From Venturia oleaginea (Eukaryota; Ascomycota; Dothideomycetes; Venturiales; Venturiaceae): a stretch of DNA of 64,000 bases. A program made the translations under genes and the position numbers. The notes under the pieces were generated by a model, which worked only from the letters and a program-made list of their open reading frames with translations, was not told the origin of the DNA and made no database searches. The stretch is taken from positions 868,001 through 932,000 of the forward strand of contig JABMLP010000007.1 in the NCBI GenBank assembly GCA_013176395.1, given 5' to 3'. Shown piece after piece: positions 21,186 through 33,121 of this stretch (position 1 is its first letter; each line of letters opens with the position of its first letter).

Positions 21186-22592
21186 ATGGCCGACGCAAAG
21201 AGCACCGAGGTGCCCCAGGACATTGTGGAGCAATATGACCTCCTCCCAAAAATGATACCCTACCTCGATAGGCATTTGGTCTATCCTCTAGTTGCCGACC
21301 GCGAAGACACCGACGAGAACAAGAAGCTGCGGTTTGAGCTCCTCAAAACGACCAGCATGTTCGACTTTCTTGCAGACTTGGACATGGATATCAGGAAAAC
21401 AAACACGAAATCACCAGAGTATTCGAAAAAGAGGGAAGAGACTCTGGCAAAGGGAGAAAAATTCCAGGAAGACACCCAGGTCTTGAGGGATCTGCTTGGA
21501 GATGAAGCCGTTGTTGGAAACTTGAGGAGCGACAAAGTAGCCAATTTGAAGTACTTGGAGACGGACCACCAGGTCACGGCGGAGATGGTAGACAAACTCT
21601 ACGAATATGGACAATGGCATTACAGCTGCGGAAACTACGGTGATGCCGCTGAGTTGCTTTATCAGTTTCGTGTGTTGGTGAGTGTTGGCATATCTCCGTG
21701 GCGCATACATGGCTAACGAAACTCATTACAGTCCACAGACAACGAGAAGGTCTCGGCTGCCACATGGGGCAAGTTTGCCTCTGAAATCCTCGCAACTGAA
21801 TGGGACCAGGCTATGGAGGAGGTAACCAAGATCAAGGAGATGATTGATACACGCTACTTCAACAACCCTCTAGCACAGCTACAACAGCGCACCTGGTTGC
21901 TTCACTGGTGCTTATTCCCATTCTTCAACCACGAACCCTCGCGCGAAACCCTTACCGAACTCTTCTTCTCTCCAGCATTCATCAACACAATCCAGACCCT
22001 CTGCCCGTGGTTACTTAGATACTTGACCGCAGCAGTCATTACAGGCCGGTCGCGAAGCAGGAACAGTAACGCATACCAAAAACAAGTCAAGGACTTGGTT
22101 CGTGTAATCAAGCAGGAGGGATACGAGTACTCGGATCCCTTGACCTTGTTCATCAAGGCCCTCTACATCGACTTTGACTTCGAGGAGGCCCAACAGAAGC
22201 TCAGCGAAGCAGAGGCCATCTTGAGGGAGGATTTTTTCCTCGGCAGTTTGGCAGATTCATTTGTCGACTCGGCTCGTCACTTGATCTCAGAGACATACTG
22301 CAAGATCCACCAGAGGATAGATATCAAGTAAGTTCGCCTGCATTTGGCTAGAAGGCGAGATGCTAACAAGCCAAAAAGGGATCTCTCAACGCGCCTCAAC
22401 CTTACCCCAAGCGAAGGGGAGAAATGGATTGTCAATTTGATCCGCGACACCCGTGTCGATGCGAAGATCGACTACCAGCAAGGCACAGTCGTTATGAACC
22501 ATCCACCATCATCAGTATATCAACAGGTCATCGAGAGGACGAAGGGCGGTTTCTTCCGAACGACTGTCATGCTCGCCGCAGTCGGCAAGTAA
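21186..22592 (+). CDS. INT6: Eukaryotic translation initiation factor 3 subunit E
   Basis: Role: eIF3e (Int6) subunit of the eIF3 complex that recruits the 40S ribosome to mRNA in the cytoplasm. Seen: three exons 21186-21677, 21732-22327 and 22379-22592 with 54- and 51-nt introns, about 433 aa. N-terminal eIF3-N region: [19 protein letters not shown] and [16 protein letters not shown]. The PCI domain lies toward the C-terminus: [20 protein letters not shown] and [16 protein letters not shown]. The protein ends MLAAVGK, a normal PCI-domain end with a short tail. Intact. ATG chosen as [20 protein letters not shown]. Confidence 0.93.
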
Positions 22593-24093
22593 ATGGATAC
22601 TCGAGCACGTTTAGCCTATGTCGATGGCAAACTTATAGACACCGAATTGCTGCTGATGCCCAGCCGCAGAGCACAACAGTGTGGCCAGAGAACTGGTAGC
22701 TTCCCGATCGGAACAGAGATGGCTAGGACGGAATCTTGTGTACAACAAACGTGGGAAGTGACCTGCGGAAATCTTATCGAGATGACACGGCAAAGGGGCG
22801 TGGCATTTGAAATCGGCGTTTTGTTTGGTCTGACTCCCGAATAGGCGCGACTGGTTGCATGATGATGCCTGCCATATGCACTTGCAGTTCAAAGTGCGAG
22901 CTGGGTAGGTGTATAGATGAATCGATGAATTCGAATGCGCAAAACCTGAAGCTTAAATAGAACTGTGTGGTGAACAAAGATTGACTCAACACGAATAAGT
23001 ACGAGTTTTTCGATGGTGCGCATCATCCCATTGCCCAATTATCATGATTGAAGGGAAACTCGTAGCCACATGTTGGGCAATGGTCAAGCATGGGTTGACT
23101 GCGAACAGGTGTGGTGCATAGAGAAATGAACTGTGGCCTATTTTTAGCAGCATTTTCCTTTGTACATGGGGTTGCCGTGTGGTACTGCATTGTTGACTGA
23201 GGAAGGCATGTCGTCGGGAGAAATCTCTTCATCCGCGGCGGTTAACAGGGTTGCAGTAGTGTAACATTCGATGGCTTGCGCTTGCCTATGCAAATTCAGG
23301 GACAGCCCTTGCTCTCCAGTTCAACCCCATCATCACTCCATCAGATGAGATCCCGGCTGCCTTCTGCTGGAGAAAAGCCGCCTGAATGCACACCACACCC
23401 TGCGTTGCACTCTGCCGTATCTGTCAACCGTGTAGGCGTCTCCCTGTCAATCGAATCATCTGACGGCAACCATCACGACAGAAACGCCTCGAGTACACAC
23501 CTGTCAAGACGATGGCAGTAACGGCGACAACTGGCATCCTCCAGCATGTTCGACGACAGAGCTGGAGTATGCATTCGGGAGCGAGAAAATTCTGCAATTT
23601 GGGCCCCTGTGTCTTCGCGAGTTCTAGAAGGGAACCATCAATTTGTCAATTCAGGTCCAGATATAGACCGCCCACCATTCGAGCTGCCTTCTTCTTCGAT
23701 CGGCGTTGGCAACCTGCATTCCATGTTTCACAGACAACACTAAATCAGGCTCGTCAATGTGTCGCCCGATCAAAAGTGTGCTGAACTCTTTCAGTTGCCC
23801 TTCTTGTATCATGCTTGCCGCATCATCGGCACAAGAAAAGCCATTTTACAGAGCTAACATCCAGCCGTTGTCGTGGTCTATGCCCGCCTTAGAAATGCGA
23901 AAGTCTGGCTTCAAAGCCCTGGCCATCGACAATCTCTGCAACTCGTTCGAAAGCAATTTGGTCAAAATGGTAAGAATTAAACGTTAAATGATATTTCCCG
24001 CAAGTAACGACTGTTTGATCTCATCTAAACACTTGACAAACTGCGCACCCATGAATTCTCGAAACGATGGACCCAACTCGAATTTCACAGATA
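22593..24093. other. Intergenic, no gene recognised
   Basis: 1.5 kb following eIF3e. Short frames only; none with recognisable motifs or splice structure. Confidence 0.4.
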
Positions 24094-24478
24094 TCACCCA
24101 CCAGACTAATGGCGGCACATCCATCCCATCCAAGAAACTTAACATGACTGGGAGAATTCAGTGGCGAGGAAAAACTAGAATGGGTGGTTTGATGACTTAC
24201 CTTCTTCTTTGGTGGAGGGCATCCACCTTCGCTTTTCTTAAAGCATGCCAATGCAGCGGCATTCTGGCATTGGCAAACCTATGCTAGGTTAGAGGGATTC
24301 TCGATATATGTACATCCCAATGACTTACACTCTTGGGGTTCATAATTGCAGAAGGACAGTTGACTGGAGGGCAGACGCAGGGTTTCTTCAAGTTCGGAAT
24401 AGCTTCGTGATCATGGGTGTGGTTGCTCGCCGAGACAGCGGCAACGAGAGTAAGAATGACAATGCTGAAGAGCTTCAT
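24094..24478 (-). CDS. Small secreted cysteine-rich protein (79 aa)
   Basis: Seen: exon 1 24329-24478, exon 2 24201-24278, exon 3 24094-24105; introns of 50 and 95 nt are both phase 0 with GTAAGT donors. The start MKLFSIVILTLVAAVSA is a clear signal peptide. The mature part has 7 Cys arranged CVC, NC, VCQC, AC, GGC (for example KPCVCPPVNCPSAI and VCQCQNAAALACFKK) and ends PPPKKKSGG. Secreted, small and Cys-rich are the features used to flag effector or surface proteins; no function is known to me. The tiny last exon (SGG-stop) is the least certain part: reading through the second donor would give an alternative tail. Confidence 0.65.
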
Positions 24479-25633
24479 GGTGAGGATTCGCTTGAGTGAC
24501 TGTGATTTCAAAGTGATTCGGGGAAGAGAGTGATGAAGGGACAGGCTTGGAAGAATGATGGCGAATTGGATGATGAAACCGGGGATGAAAATAAGTCGGA
24601 CATGTCTTGCTTAAGAAGGTCAAACAGATGGCTAGCCATGGTCGACCAAGTCATGCTCGATGGCAATGTCGAGTTCTGTGGTGATGGGGGGCTGAAGTTC
24701 AAGCCACATGATCAGCGATTAGATGGAAAGGGATGGTTCAAGCGGGCCTGAGTCGTGAAGTCGTGATGTCGGGGACCACTGCGCTAGCCCCGATTAGTAA
24801 GACGGCATTTCTCCTGACGTCTCCTGAGCTCTGCTGTCGCTGTACCACAAAGCAATGTTTCGCTCAAACAAGGCCTACCACCCCAAGACATTCGAGAACA
24901 GTTGCATCGAAACATGGCATGACAGCGCCTGCTTGCCGCCTTTGCCGTCCACAAGTTTCTAACATTAGCATCCTCTCTTCTCTGATGGAGTCCGATTCTT
25001 CTCGCCAATGCACGACTAAATTAAGGATGAGACATGGTAATGCACGCGGGGGCCTCATCAATGGCATGGCGTATGCAGTGCGTGGACAATCCCTATCATT
25101 ATCTGGTTTTCGGCCGTCTGGGGTACCTCTCGTTCAAGGCACAAACGCTTTCTGTGGCTGGTGGTTACAATGCAGAGATGGTTCACGCTACTCGGTACAA
25201 CTCCACTGAAAAATACAATACACAGACTAGATAACCCTCGGAGGGAACTGGGATCATCATCAGGGGCGATGAGCTCGAGGTTCCCAAGCATGTGGATTGG
25301 ATCCAGCCTCTCTCCGCCACGCTATACTCGGACTATTGAGCCGTTTCTTCACCATCGTGACTCGGACGGGCTCCATTGTCTGTGCTTTCAGCCTGCCCAG
25401 CTATCTAGTGTCTTCGTGCATCACCTTACCGTCCCTCAGATCAGTGGCCCCTGCAGATTATGTCCGACCCTGCATCGTGGAATTAACTCCTGAAGAACTA
25501 TTATATTTACATTTGAGAACGTCCTTGAAATCGAACACACTGCAACAAGGACTTCAATCCATTCCACTCTTTCATCTACCTCACTCACTTTCAACTTATT
25601 TGTAATCTAATTCATCTTACTTCTTCGGGAAAA
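24479..25633. other. Divergent intergenic region upstream of the Agd3-like gene
   Basis: 1.15 kb separating two divergent secreted-protein genes. Holds both promoters; the last 60 bp before 25634 are TC/CA-rich leader. No other gene seen. Confidence 0.4.
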
Positions 25634-28076
25634 ATGGTTGGCTTTCGCTGTCTAGGAGGTGCTCTCGTAGCATCTCTGTCATTGCCATCATTGGTGTCGG
25701 CAGCAAATACCGTCAGGAACACAGTTCTCGTGCTTGCGAGAGACACTGCTTCAGGATATTCAGGCACGAGTGGACTTGCTGGTTACGGCATTCCCTATCA
25801 GGTATGACAACTCCCGCTTGGGTGATAGCTTGGTCTCGTGCTCACAATAAATAAAGCTTGTTGTTGTGCCGCAAGGAGGTATCACGCTTCCTGTCCTCAA
25901 CTCAACCACGACTGCTGGCAACTACGGAGGAATCATCGTTCTGAGCGACGTCGCATATTCATATCCCTCCGGCTGGGCTTCTGCTATTACTGCTGCACAA
26001 TGGGCTTCCCTCTATGCTTACCAGACCTCTTTCGGAGTACGAATGGTACGACTGGACGTATTTCCAGGAATCGAATTCGGAACGACCACTGCAGTTGGTG
26101 GCACAGGTTGCTGTGATGCCGGAGTCGAACAGCTTGTGTCGATTTCTAGCAATACCGCTTTCCCCAAAGCCGGTATGAACACGTAGGTCCCGCCAGTTCC
26201 AGAGAAGAGGCGTGAAGCAAGGCTAATATCATATTGACAGCGGTGCTGGAGTCTCCACACAAGGTCTCTGGCATTATCCTAGCACCATTAACAACGCAAC
26301 CATCGCTACGGAAATCGCACAGTTTGCTCCAGCTGGCCAATTTGTGAGTATTCTAATCTTCTCCAACTTCATCCTCCCGTCTGACCGAACTTAGACCACC
26401 ACAACCACTGCAGCTGTCATCAACAACATTGGTGGCAGACAGCAAATGGCCTTCTTCATGGGATTTGCAACAGAATGGTCAGCAACAAGCAACTTCTTGC
26501 AGCACGCTTATATTCACTGGATGACCCGTGGACTTTGTGAGTGAAATCAAGTTCAACTCTTGTTAGCATCCTGCTAACACGATCAGTCGTCGGTCGTCGC
26601 CGCATCTACTTCAATACCCAGATTGATGACATGCACCTGGAAACGGATATCTATTCACCAGCAGGAAACTTGTACCGCGTCGTACCTAATGATATGTCCA
26701 CCCACGTCTCTTGGGCCACCGGTCTCAACACCAGACTCCCAGCTGGCTCCTCGTACAAAATCGAAATCGGTCACAACGGTAATGGTGCTGTCGAAAACGC
26801 GCTTACCATTAATCCTGCTTCCTGCACCCCAAACTCTGCAATCGAGTATGGTGAGCAGATTGATACTCCTCTTGAATTCCAGAAGCCGCTCGGTACAGGA
26901 ACCAATATCTGGCCCGCGACTCCAACAACTTATCCATCTGGATGGGGGGCATCTTGTTTGAATGTCGATCCTCTTGCCGCTTGGTTCAGGGTTGCAGGTA
27001 ACAGGAACGCATTCAACCACATCAGTCACACTTTCACTCATGAAGGTCTCAACAACGCAACCAACTCGGAGTAAGTAGACGCGTCGTCTATACTTTTCTT
27101 GGGTTGTGCTAATCAAGTGACAGTGCTGTCAAGGAGATCACGTTTAACAAGCAGTGGTTTGCAAACATGGGGCTCGATGCCGCTGCTACATTCTCTTCAA
27201 CCGGTATCATCCCACCAGCCATCACCGGTCTGCACAACGGAGGTTAGTAACACCAATCACTCCACTCACCATGCCCAGCTAACATGCCCAGACGTAATCC
27301 AAGCTTGGATGCAGAATGGCATCACCCACGTTGTCGGCGACAACACCCGCCCAGTGCTCATGAACACCGTCAACGAGTTTTGGCCTCTGACTTCAACCGT
27401 CCCAGCCAACGGCTGGGCTGGCCTAACAATTCTACCCCGCTGGGCAACGACAATCTTCTTCAACTGCGACACTGCTGCCTGCACAGTTTCCGAATGGGTG
27501 AACACCTCCGGCGGCAACGGCGATTTCAACGCTCTCCTCGCCGATGCAAAAGCAACCAATACGCGTCATCTGTTCGGTCTGCATCAAGACGGATTTATGT
27601 TCCATCAAGCTAATATGAGAGCTGATTCCACCATTCCCTCTTTCACTGTTGGATCGCAATCTGTGAAATCACTGCTTCAGATTTGGGTCGAGACCATCAC
27701 CCAGGAAATGTCAAGGTTGACGACATGGCCCCTTGTTTCCCTCCGTCAAGACGACATGGCGACGCAATTCCGCAATCGTCAGACACGGGATGGTTGCGCA
27801 CCAAATATGGTGTGGAATTACTCGACTGATAACACCAAGATTGTTGGTGCGACTATCACCGCTACGGGCAACACCTGCTCTGTTCCAATTTTCGTAAGTC
27901 CCTCAAGCCTACTTTGGCAGCGAGCATATACTAACAAATCTTAGGCAACATTCCCAGGAGCATTGACAACATCCCCTGGCACAAACGACGGCGTCGGAAG
28001 CGATTCCCTTCAATACCCCATTACACTCTCCGGAACAGCGAAGACATTCACATTCACTACTGCTATCTCTGTGTAA
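25634..28076 (+). CDS. agd3: Agd3-type secreted polysaccharide deacetylase
   Basis: Role (by family): Agd3 removes acetyl groups from N-acetylgalactosamine in galactosaminogalactan (GAG), making the polymer cationic and adhesive. Seen: eight exons (25634-25801, 25857-26182, 26241-26343, 26395-26536, 26587-27070, 27124-27242, 27292-27893, 27945-28076) with all phases consistent, 691 aa. Signal peptide with SLPSLVSA before the mature start. Deacetylase motifs: NTQIDDMHLETD (DD at about 260-261) and SHTFTHEGL (His about 394 and 398), the metal-binding Asp/His-x3-His pattern of this fold. Later GLHQDGFMFHQANMR. No GPI tail; ends TFTTAISV. Its downstream neighbour on the same strand is a GH114 galactosaminidase, strongly supporting the GAG assignment. 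Paralogues outside GAG loci exist, so the exact substrate is inferred. Confidence 0.85.
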
Positions 28077-29348
28077 ACAGGCCCTAACATGTCCACGCAT
28101 CTTTTTGTGGTATATCATTGGAAATTAGAGAGAATGTGGGGCAGAGGCTTGGGAAACTTAGGGCGTAAACAAACGGGCGTTGGCTTATGAATTTCATTCT
28201 ATGAATCATTTGTAGTTTTGGGATGTGAAGCACTTTTCACGTAATTTTTAACGAATTATATTTTCTTCTTCTTCTCTTTACTTGCAATTTCTTTTCTTGT
28301 TCTTTTCGTAGCCCCAAAAGTAGCGGGTGGAACAGAGAAAGATCGAGCACGTATTGTGACGAGTTGATTGACATTCTTCTGTCACGGTGCTCTCGTATGG
28401 TTGGCCAATCCTCGCGCAGTACAAATCCAATTCTCGGGCAATAAGGACCTCATCACGACGGTCAAGGTGGAAACGGTGTGGCTGAATGCGGGGTCAGGTT
28501 GTACCGCATGAATGAGTGGAGACATATTCAGCTGATGTTTGTGTGATACTTCGATCTGTTCCAACGAATAGCATGGCATGATCATCTTTTCAATAGCGCA
28601 TATGTGGAGTAAGACGAATGACAGGCTCTCGAAGGCCCTGGTAAAAAAATGCATAGCGGCTGGTGATTCCGATCATGGATGAAAGTTTGGATGGCTGATA
28701 CAGGGCTGCATCCAGCAGACCAGGGCCTTGATGGAATGTCGCCGGGGACAAGGCTGTGGTGGAAACAGTCGTGGCGTTATTCGCAGATTTTAACGGCAGG
28801 ATATCATGTAAGCTCTGAAGATTAAAACATAGCTTACCGAGAAGTAATACGCTGATTCGCTGCCTGCCCCCTGCCCCCTGCCCCCTGCCGCCAATTCCTC
28901 ATTCCCCATTCGCTCGGATGTTCCGTGGCGTTGGTGTCTCTTAGGTAACAGCCTCCGACACCGGCTCGTGACTGGTCGATGCACTTCCCGCCGTTCCCGC
29001 CTTGCATTACCTGGTTTCAGTATCGACTTGCCATGCGTCTGGAACCATCGACGGCTCGGCCCGCCGGCAGCAAAACGAAAAAGAGCTGGTCGCTTTTATT
29101 TTTGGAGAGGCGCAGGCGCAGGCGCAGTCCTGGGTGTCGCCAACCGTCTGGGCTATGTTTCGCTTGCGGACTCTTTACCGCCTGTCCTCACCTCATGTCT
29201 TGTCACGCACGACACAACTCGGTCCCGTTTTCTTACCGGGGGATGGGGGACCGGGCATGAATATGATGCACGCGGGCAACACTGGCTTTCTGTCTGTCAG
29301 CAGCACACATTCCTTGCTACCTCCATCTAAGACTCCATTGCGACGACA
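28077..29348. other. Agd3-Ega3 intergenic region with CTGCCCC microsatellite
   Basis: 1.27 kb between two co-directional genes. At about 28864-28889 a 7-bp unit (CTGCCCC) is repeated three to four times. At 29109-29127 GGCGCA repeats occur. No gene recognised; it should contain the promoter of the GH114 gene. Confidence 0.5.
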
Positions 29349-30443
29349 ATGTCGCATTTCCAACGACTTGAGGAAGCAAACGTGATGGAGAAGGTCCCGA
29401 AGACCGCTTCGTGGTGGTCTCGCCTATCACAACGCTCCAAACTCCTTCTCGCTGCTGGGATAGCCATAATCCTTTTGGCCATTGCCTTGGGCTTGGGACT
29501 GGGTCTCGGTTTAAATCACGGCGACGACGACGACGATAATTCTCCTTCCAGTCCTACCTCGACGTCAGAGCCGCTACCCCCAACGAATGGTTCGATATGG
29601 CAACCCAAGGTCGAAGCTACATGGCAGATTGTCCTTCTCCAACCTCTTCAAATCGATTCCTCGAACCCGTCTGTAACGCCTGATGTGGACGTCTACGATA
29701 TCGACCTTTTTGATAATCCGAAGGATACATTTGATGCGCTGCATAAGCTGGGGAAGAAGGTCATTTGCTATTTTAGCGCTGGATCATACGAGGGCAACAG
29801 ACCTGATTCAAGCTCATTTCTCAAATCAGACAAAGGGAAAGAATTGGATGGATGGCCTGGTGAATACTGGCTACAACTAAACAGCAGTAATGTTCGCAGC
29901 ATCATGGGCAAGAGACTGGAATTGGCAGCAAGTAAAGGCTGTGACGGCGTCGATCCAGACAACGTCGATGGTTTCGTAAGTCCCTCTCCCCTCCCTTCCA
30001 AATAGAAGTATGATCATGTCTAATGCGTGGAGCAGGATAACGAGAACGGCCTCGACCTAACAGAAGACTCCTCAATCTCATTCATGTCCTTCCTCGCCAC
30101 AAAAGCCGCGTCCCTAAACCTCTCCATCGGCCTCAAAAACGCCGCCGCCATCATCCCCTCCGTCCTACCAGCAATGCAATTCTCAGTAAACGAGCAATGT
30201 GTCGAGAACAGCGAGTGTGCTGATTTCTCCGGGTTTGTGAATGCATCGAAACCCGTTTTTCATATTGAGTATCCCAAGGAGGCGGCGGGGGCAAAGGTTG
30301 CGAGTCAGGTTTGTGGTGATACTGGGGATGCGGAGGGGAGTGCGGGATTTTCGACTGTGAAGAAGAATATGAATTTGGACGGGTGGGTCGAGTATTGTAA
30401 TGGGACTACTTTTACTACGAGTTTGACGGCGAAGGCGTCGTAG
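29349..30443 (+). CDS. ega3: Ega3-type membrane-anchored GH114 endo-alpha-1,4-galactosaminidase
   Basis: Role (by family): cleaves deacetylated galactosamine links in GAG. Seen: exons 29349-29975 and 30036-30443 with a 60-nt phase-0 intron, 344 aa. The N-terminal about 30 residues are cytoplasmic, then a single membrane span (about 31-52, LLLAAGIAIILLAIALGLGL), an Asp-rich linker, and a GH114 TIM-barrel domain from about residue 83: IWQPKVEATWQIVL, VYDIDLFDN, KVICYFSAGSYE, GCDGVDPDNVDGFDNENGL and FHIEYPKE (Glu about 287). The Asp of DGVDPDN and the Glu of HIEY are candidate catalytic acids. The type II membrane topology matches Aspergillus Ega3. Lies just downstream of the Agd3-type gene on the same strand. 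Confidence 0.87.
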
Positions 30444-30941
30444 CGTGGTGAGGTAGATGATGGTGTAAGATTTGGACAATAGAGTAATTAATGTTGATCA
30501 TGATGAACACCCTTGCATCCTGGTGAGTGAGAATTTGCGTTGAAACAGGCGACATACATCCTGGATCCGTCGTACAGATGAGCAGATGCGGTACGTAACC
30601 AATTCCATTTAGTCGAATCTTCCTCTTGCTGGGGGAAATCGCCTACTCACACTCACTCCACGGAGCAGAACTTAATGCTTTCTTCAAGGAAAAGCCCGAA
30701 CACCAATTGCAAAACATCCACACTCACATCTCGCTATGCAACTCAACCCCAGAGAGCCTGCAACAAACCTAGCACCAGACTTCCAACCAAAACCCATTGC
30801 AGTCATTGTTCAAACCCCAACCCAGCCAGCCTTCTTCTCACCAAAGTCACACTCCCCGCCCTCCTGGTCAACGGCCTAGCATTACAATCCCCTTCACAGC
30901 TCTCTTCTCTACAACACCATTAACATAACCCCCCAACCCAC
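30444..30941. other. Intergenic
   Basis: 500 bp; no gene supported. A plus-strand stretch at 30640-30880 has two short protein-like frames but no complete reading frame. Confidence 0.35.
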
Positions 30942-31225
30942 TCACCTATCCGCACCCAAAGTAATACTACCACTAAGCGCATACAAACCTCCCCGATTCG
31001 TAACACCATGATTAAGCGTTCCAGACTCGGAAGCGATATTATCTTTGATAAAGATTGCTGTGGTACTGAGCGTTGCCGAGGAACCTACTTGCCCGTAAAT
31101 GATCCATGCTTTTGCGCCGTTGGTTAGGGATATTGGATGAGGAAACGGATGTTGTCAGTGTTGAGCCTAAGGGAAAGGATTCTACGTTCTCAATACCCCT
31201 GAGCGTCAAGTTTAAGTTCTCCAGA
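30942..31225 (-). pseudogene. DUF3494 ice-binding-like protein relic
   Basis: Seen on the minus strand: KLDAQG in one frame (31197-31214), then SFPLGSTLTTSVSSS in a second, then ISLTNGAKAWIIYGQVGSSA, TLSTTAIFIKDNIAS and GGLYALSGSITLGAD ending at TGA (30942-30944). These are successive conserved blocks of DUF3494 beta-helix ice-binding/adhesin-like proteins (FQVGSTLTT.., ..NVFWQVGSSATLGT.., ..GRALARNGAVTL..). At least two frame changes show it is broken. The start and signal peptide were not found. Confidence 0.65.
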
Positions 31226-33121
31226 TAATTGTGCTGGACTATTCGGGTTGTAGACATCAGAGTTTGACGTCGGATCGCGAGATCTGTCAAATGAACTCAT
31301 TTCATTCACCTCATTTGTACTAGCTTGAACACGAGCCCCTCAATCGTGTATATATGTGGGCATGCCCACGATCATCAATTCAGACTTCAGTCTGCTTCAT
31401 CCACCTTTTGACAAGATCTTCTTGGCACGTGATATCTTTACTGGGAGTTGTGGAGACGAGGTTTTTTTTTGTTTGGGGGGGGGGGGGGGGGAGTGATGAA
31501 GGTGGGGTAGTGCATATCAACGCTGCAGAAAGAGCTTGAGAGTGTGATAGGAATATCAGAGTGGAGATGGAGGAGAGGAGAGGAGAGATATTCTCAATTC
31601 TCTGATCTATCGCGACTTCACCATCTATCTTGCGAGGTTCAAACCTCCTTTCCAACTCGGCACGTTTGCTGAATCTCACAATCTTTTTTTCCTGTCTCCA
31701 GAATCTTGGGCGTCGGGTTCTAGCAATGGCGTATCATGAGCCTATCCGGATTTTCTTTGGTAGGTAGGTTCGATAATCTGAGATGAATCGCAAGCACCAG
31801 TCGGAGATGAACACGATTCTATTTGATCGTCAACCGGGAGATGTTTTTTTTTCAAAAACCAGAAATGATTTGTTCAATTTTGACTTACATCAGCTGAGAC
31901 TTGCACTTCACATTCTATCCCAGCCGAAGTCGAAGCTTTCAAATCATCGAAATGCTCTTGACTCTTGACTCGCAGCATCTTTTCAAAAAAAATTAAAATT
32001 CAGTGAATTGCTGGATGTAGAAGTCATAGATATCCAGAGAGACCATCAAATGGACACTTCGTCATTTTCAAAGCCCCTTAACTCAAGCTTATCGAGAGGG
32101 CATCTCTCTGACGATATTCAAGGGCAAACTGCCAGAAATCTTTTGCATCGATCAGAAGTCAGAATTCTTTTTAGAAACAAACATTGCCATACAATCTTAA
32201 CAGCCTTACTATACTTACATAAAATATGACAGTCGAAGACATAGACAGCAAACGTCGTACCAGAATCGTGACAACGTCCACATATTCAAACATCATGTCA
32301 ACTCTTCAGTTCTGACCCACACAAGCAAGAAAACATCTCAATGTCTCCTCGATCACGATCAAAACCGAAAAGAAGCTGAAATGAAAAGCCAGAAGGGTGA
32401 CCCTCAAGTATCAAGCAAGCACTCACGGCATCATCAATTACTCATATTTAATCCTCAGACTTACCCATCGTAACATCAACATCATTAAATCACCATCGAA
32501 ACCCTCGCATTAGTAGATCATCAGGAAAGAGAGAAGTGCGTGCAACAGCTAGCTATTCTTTGAAAGCAAAAAGGACAGGGACAAAAGCTGAGATGAGCAC
32601 AAACTTCCCTCATCAGCAACATCACAACCAGAAGAATGGCTTCAAACCATGATTAAGATCATCATACATGGCGAGATACGCAAGTGGAATATATCAAATA
32701 GATAATCTAAGATCAGTCAAGGCCCTTTCTCTATTGACGCCCACCAAAAGGCTCCCGCATCCATGTTTTTCCGTTGGAAAGCGAAGGGAATGAGAACAAC
32801 ACAATCATACAAGACACAAACGAAAGATTTCCACTGATATTATTTTACACACTACAGGCTAGGTTAACAGTCATCATGAAGGACGACAACAAGCCTCAAA
32901 GTCAAGAATTAGAGAAACTTTTCTGAGGATTCCTGTAGCGAGAAGCTAAGTCTAACTACTCTGGAAATGAAGAACCATATTATATCAATCATGCCATGTG
33001 GAGATGTGCCCAGCCTGAACAATCAACTCTGAGTCCATCGAACTTCGCTGCCAAAAATGCCGTCTCCGTCCGTTTGACAAAACAAACTCCAACCGTCTCC
33101 CCAATCATTGTGTATGCACGT
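31226..33121. other. Gene-free stretch with G-run
   Basis: 1.9 kb. Contains a run of 17 G at about 31475-31491 preceded by a T-run (31462-31470). The rest is AT-rich, with no supported gene. The right end holds the 3' flank of the minus-strand GPI-protein gene. Confidence 0.45.

Noticed and set aside
31475..31491. 17-G run as a functional quadruplex or sequencing gap
   Set aside because: A single homopolymer with no flanking G-tracts; length is also unreliable in assemblies.
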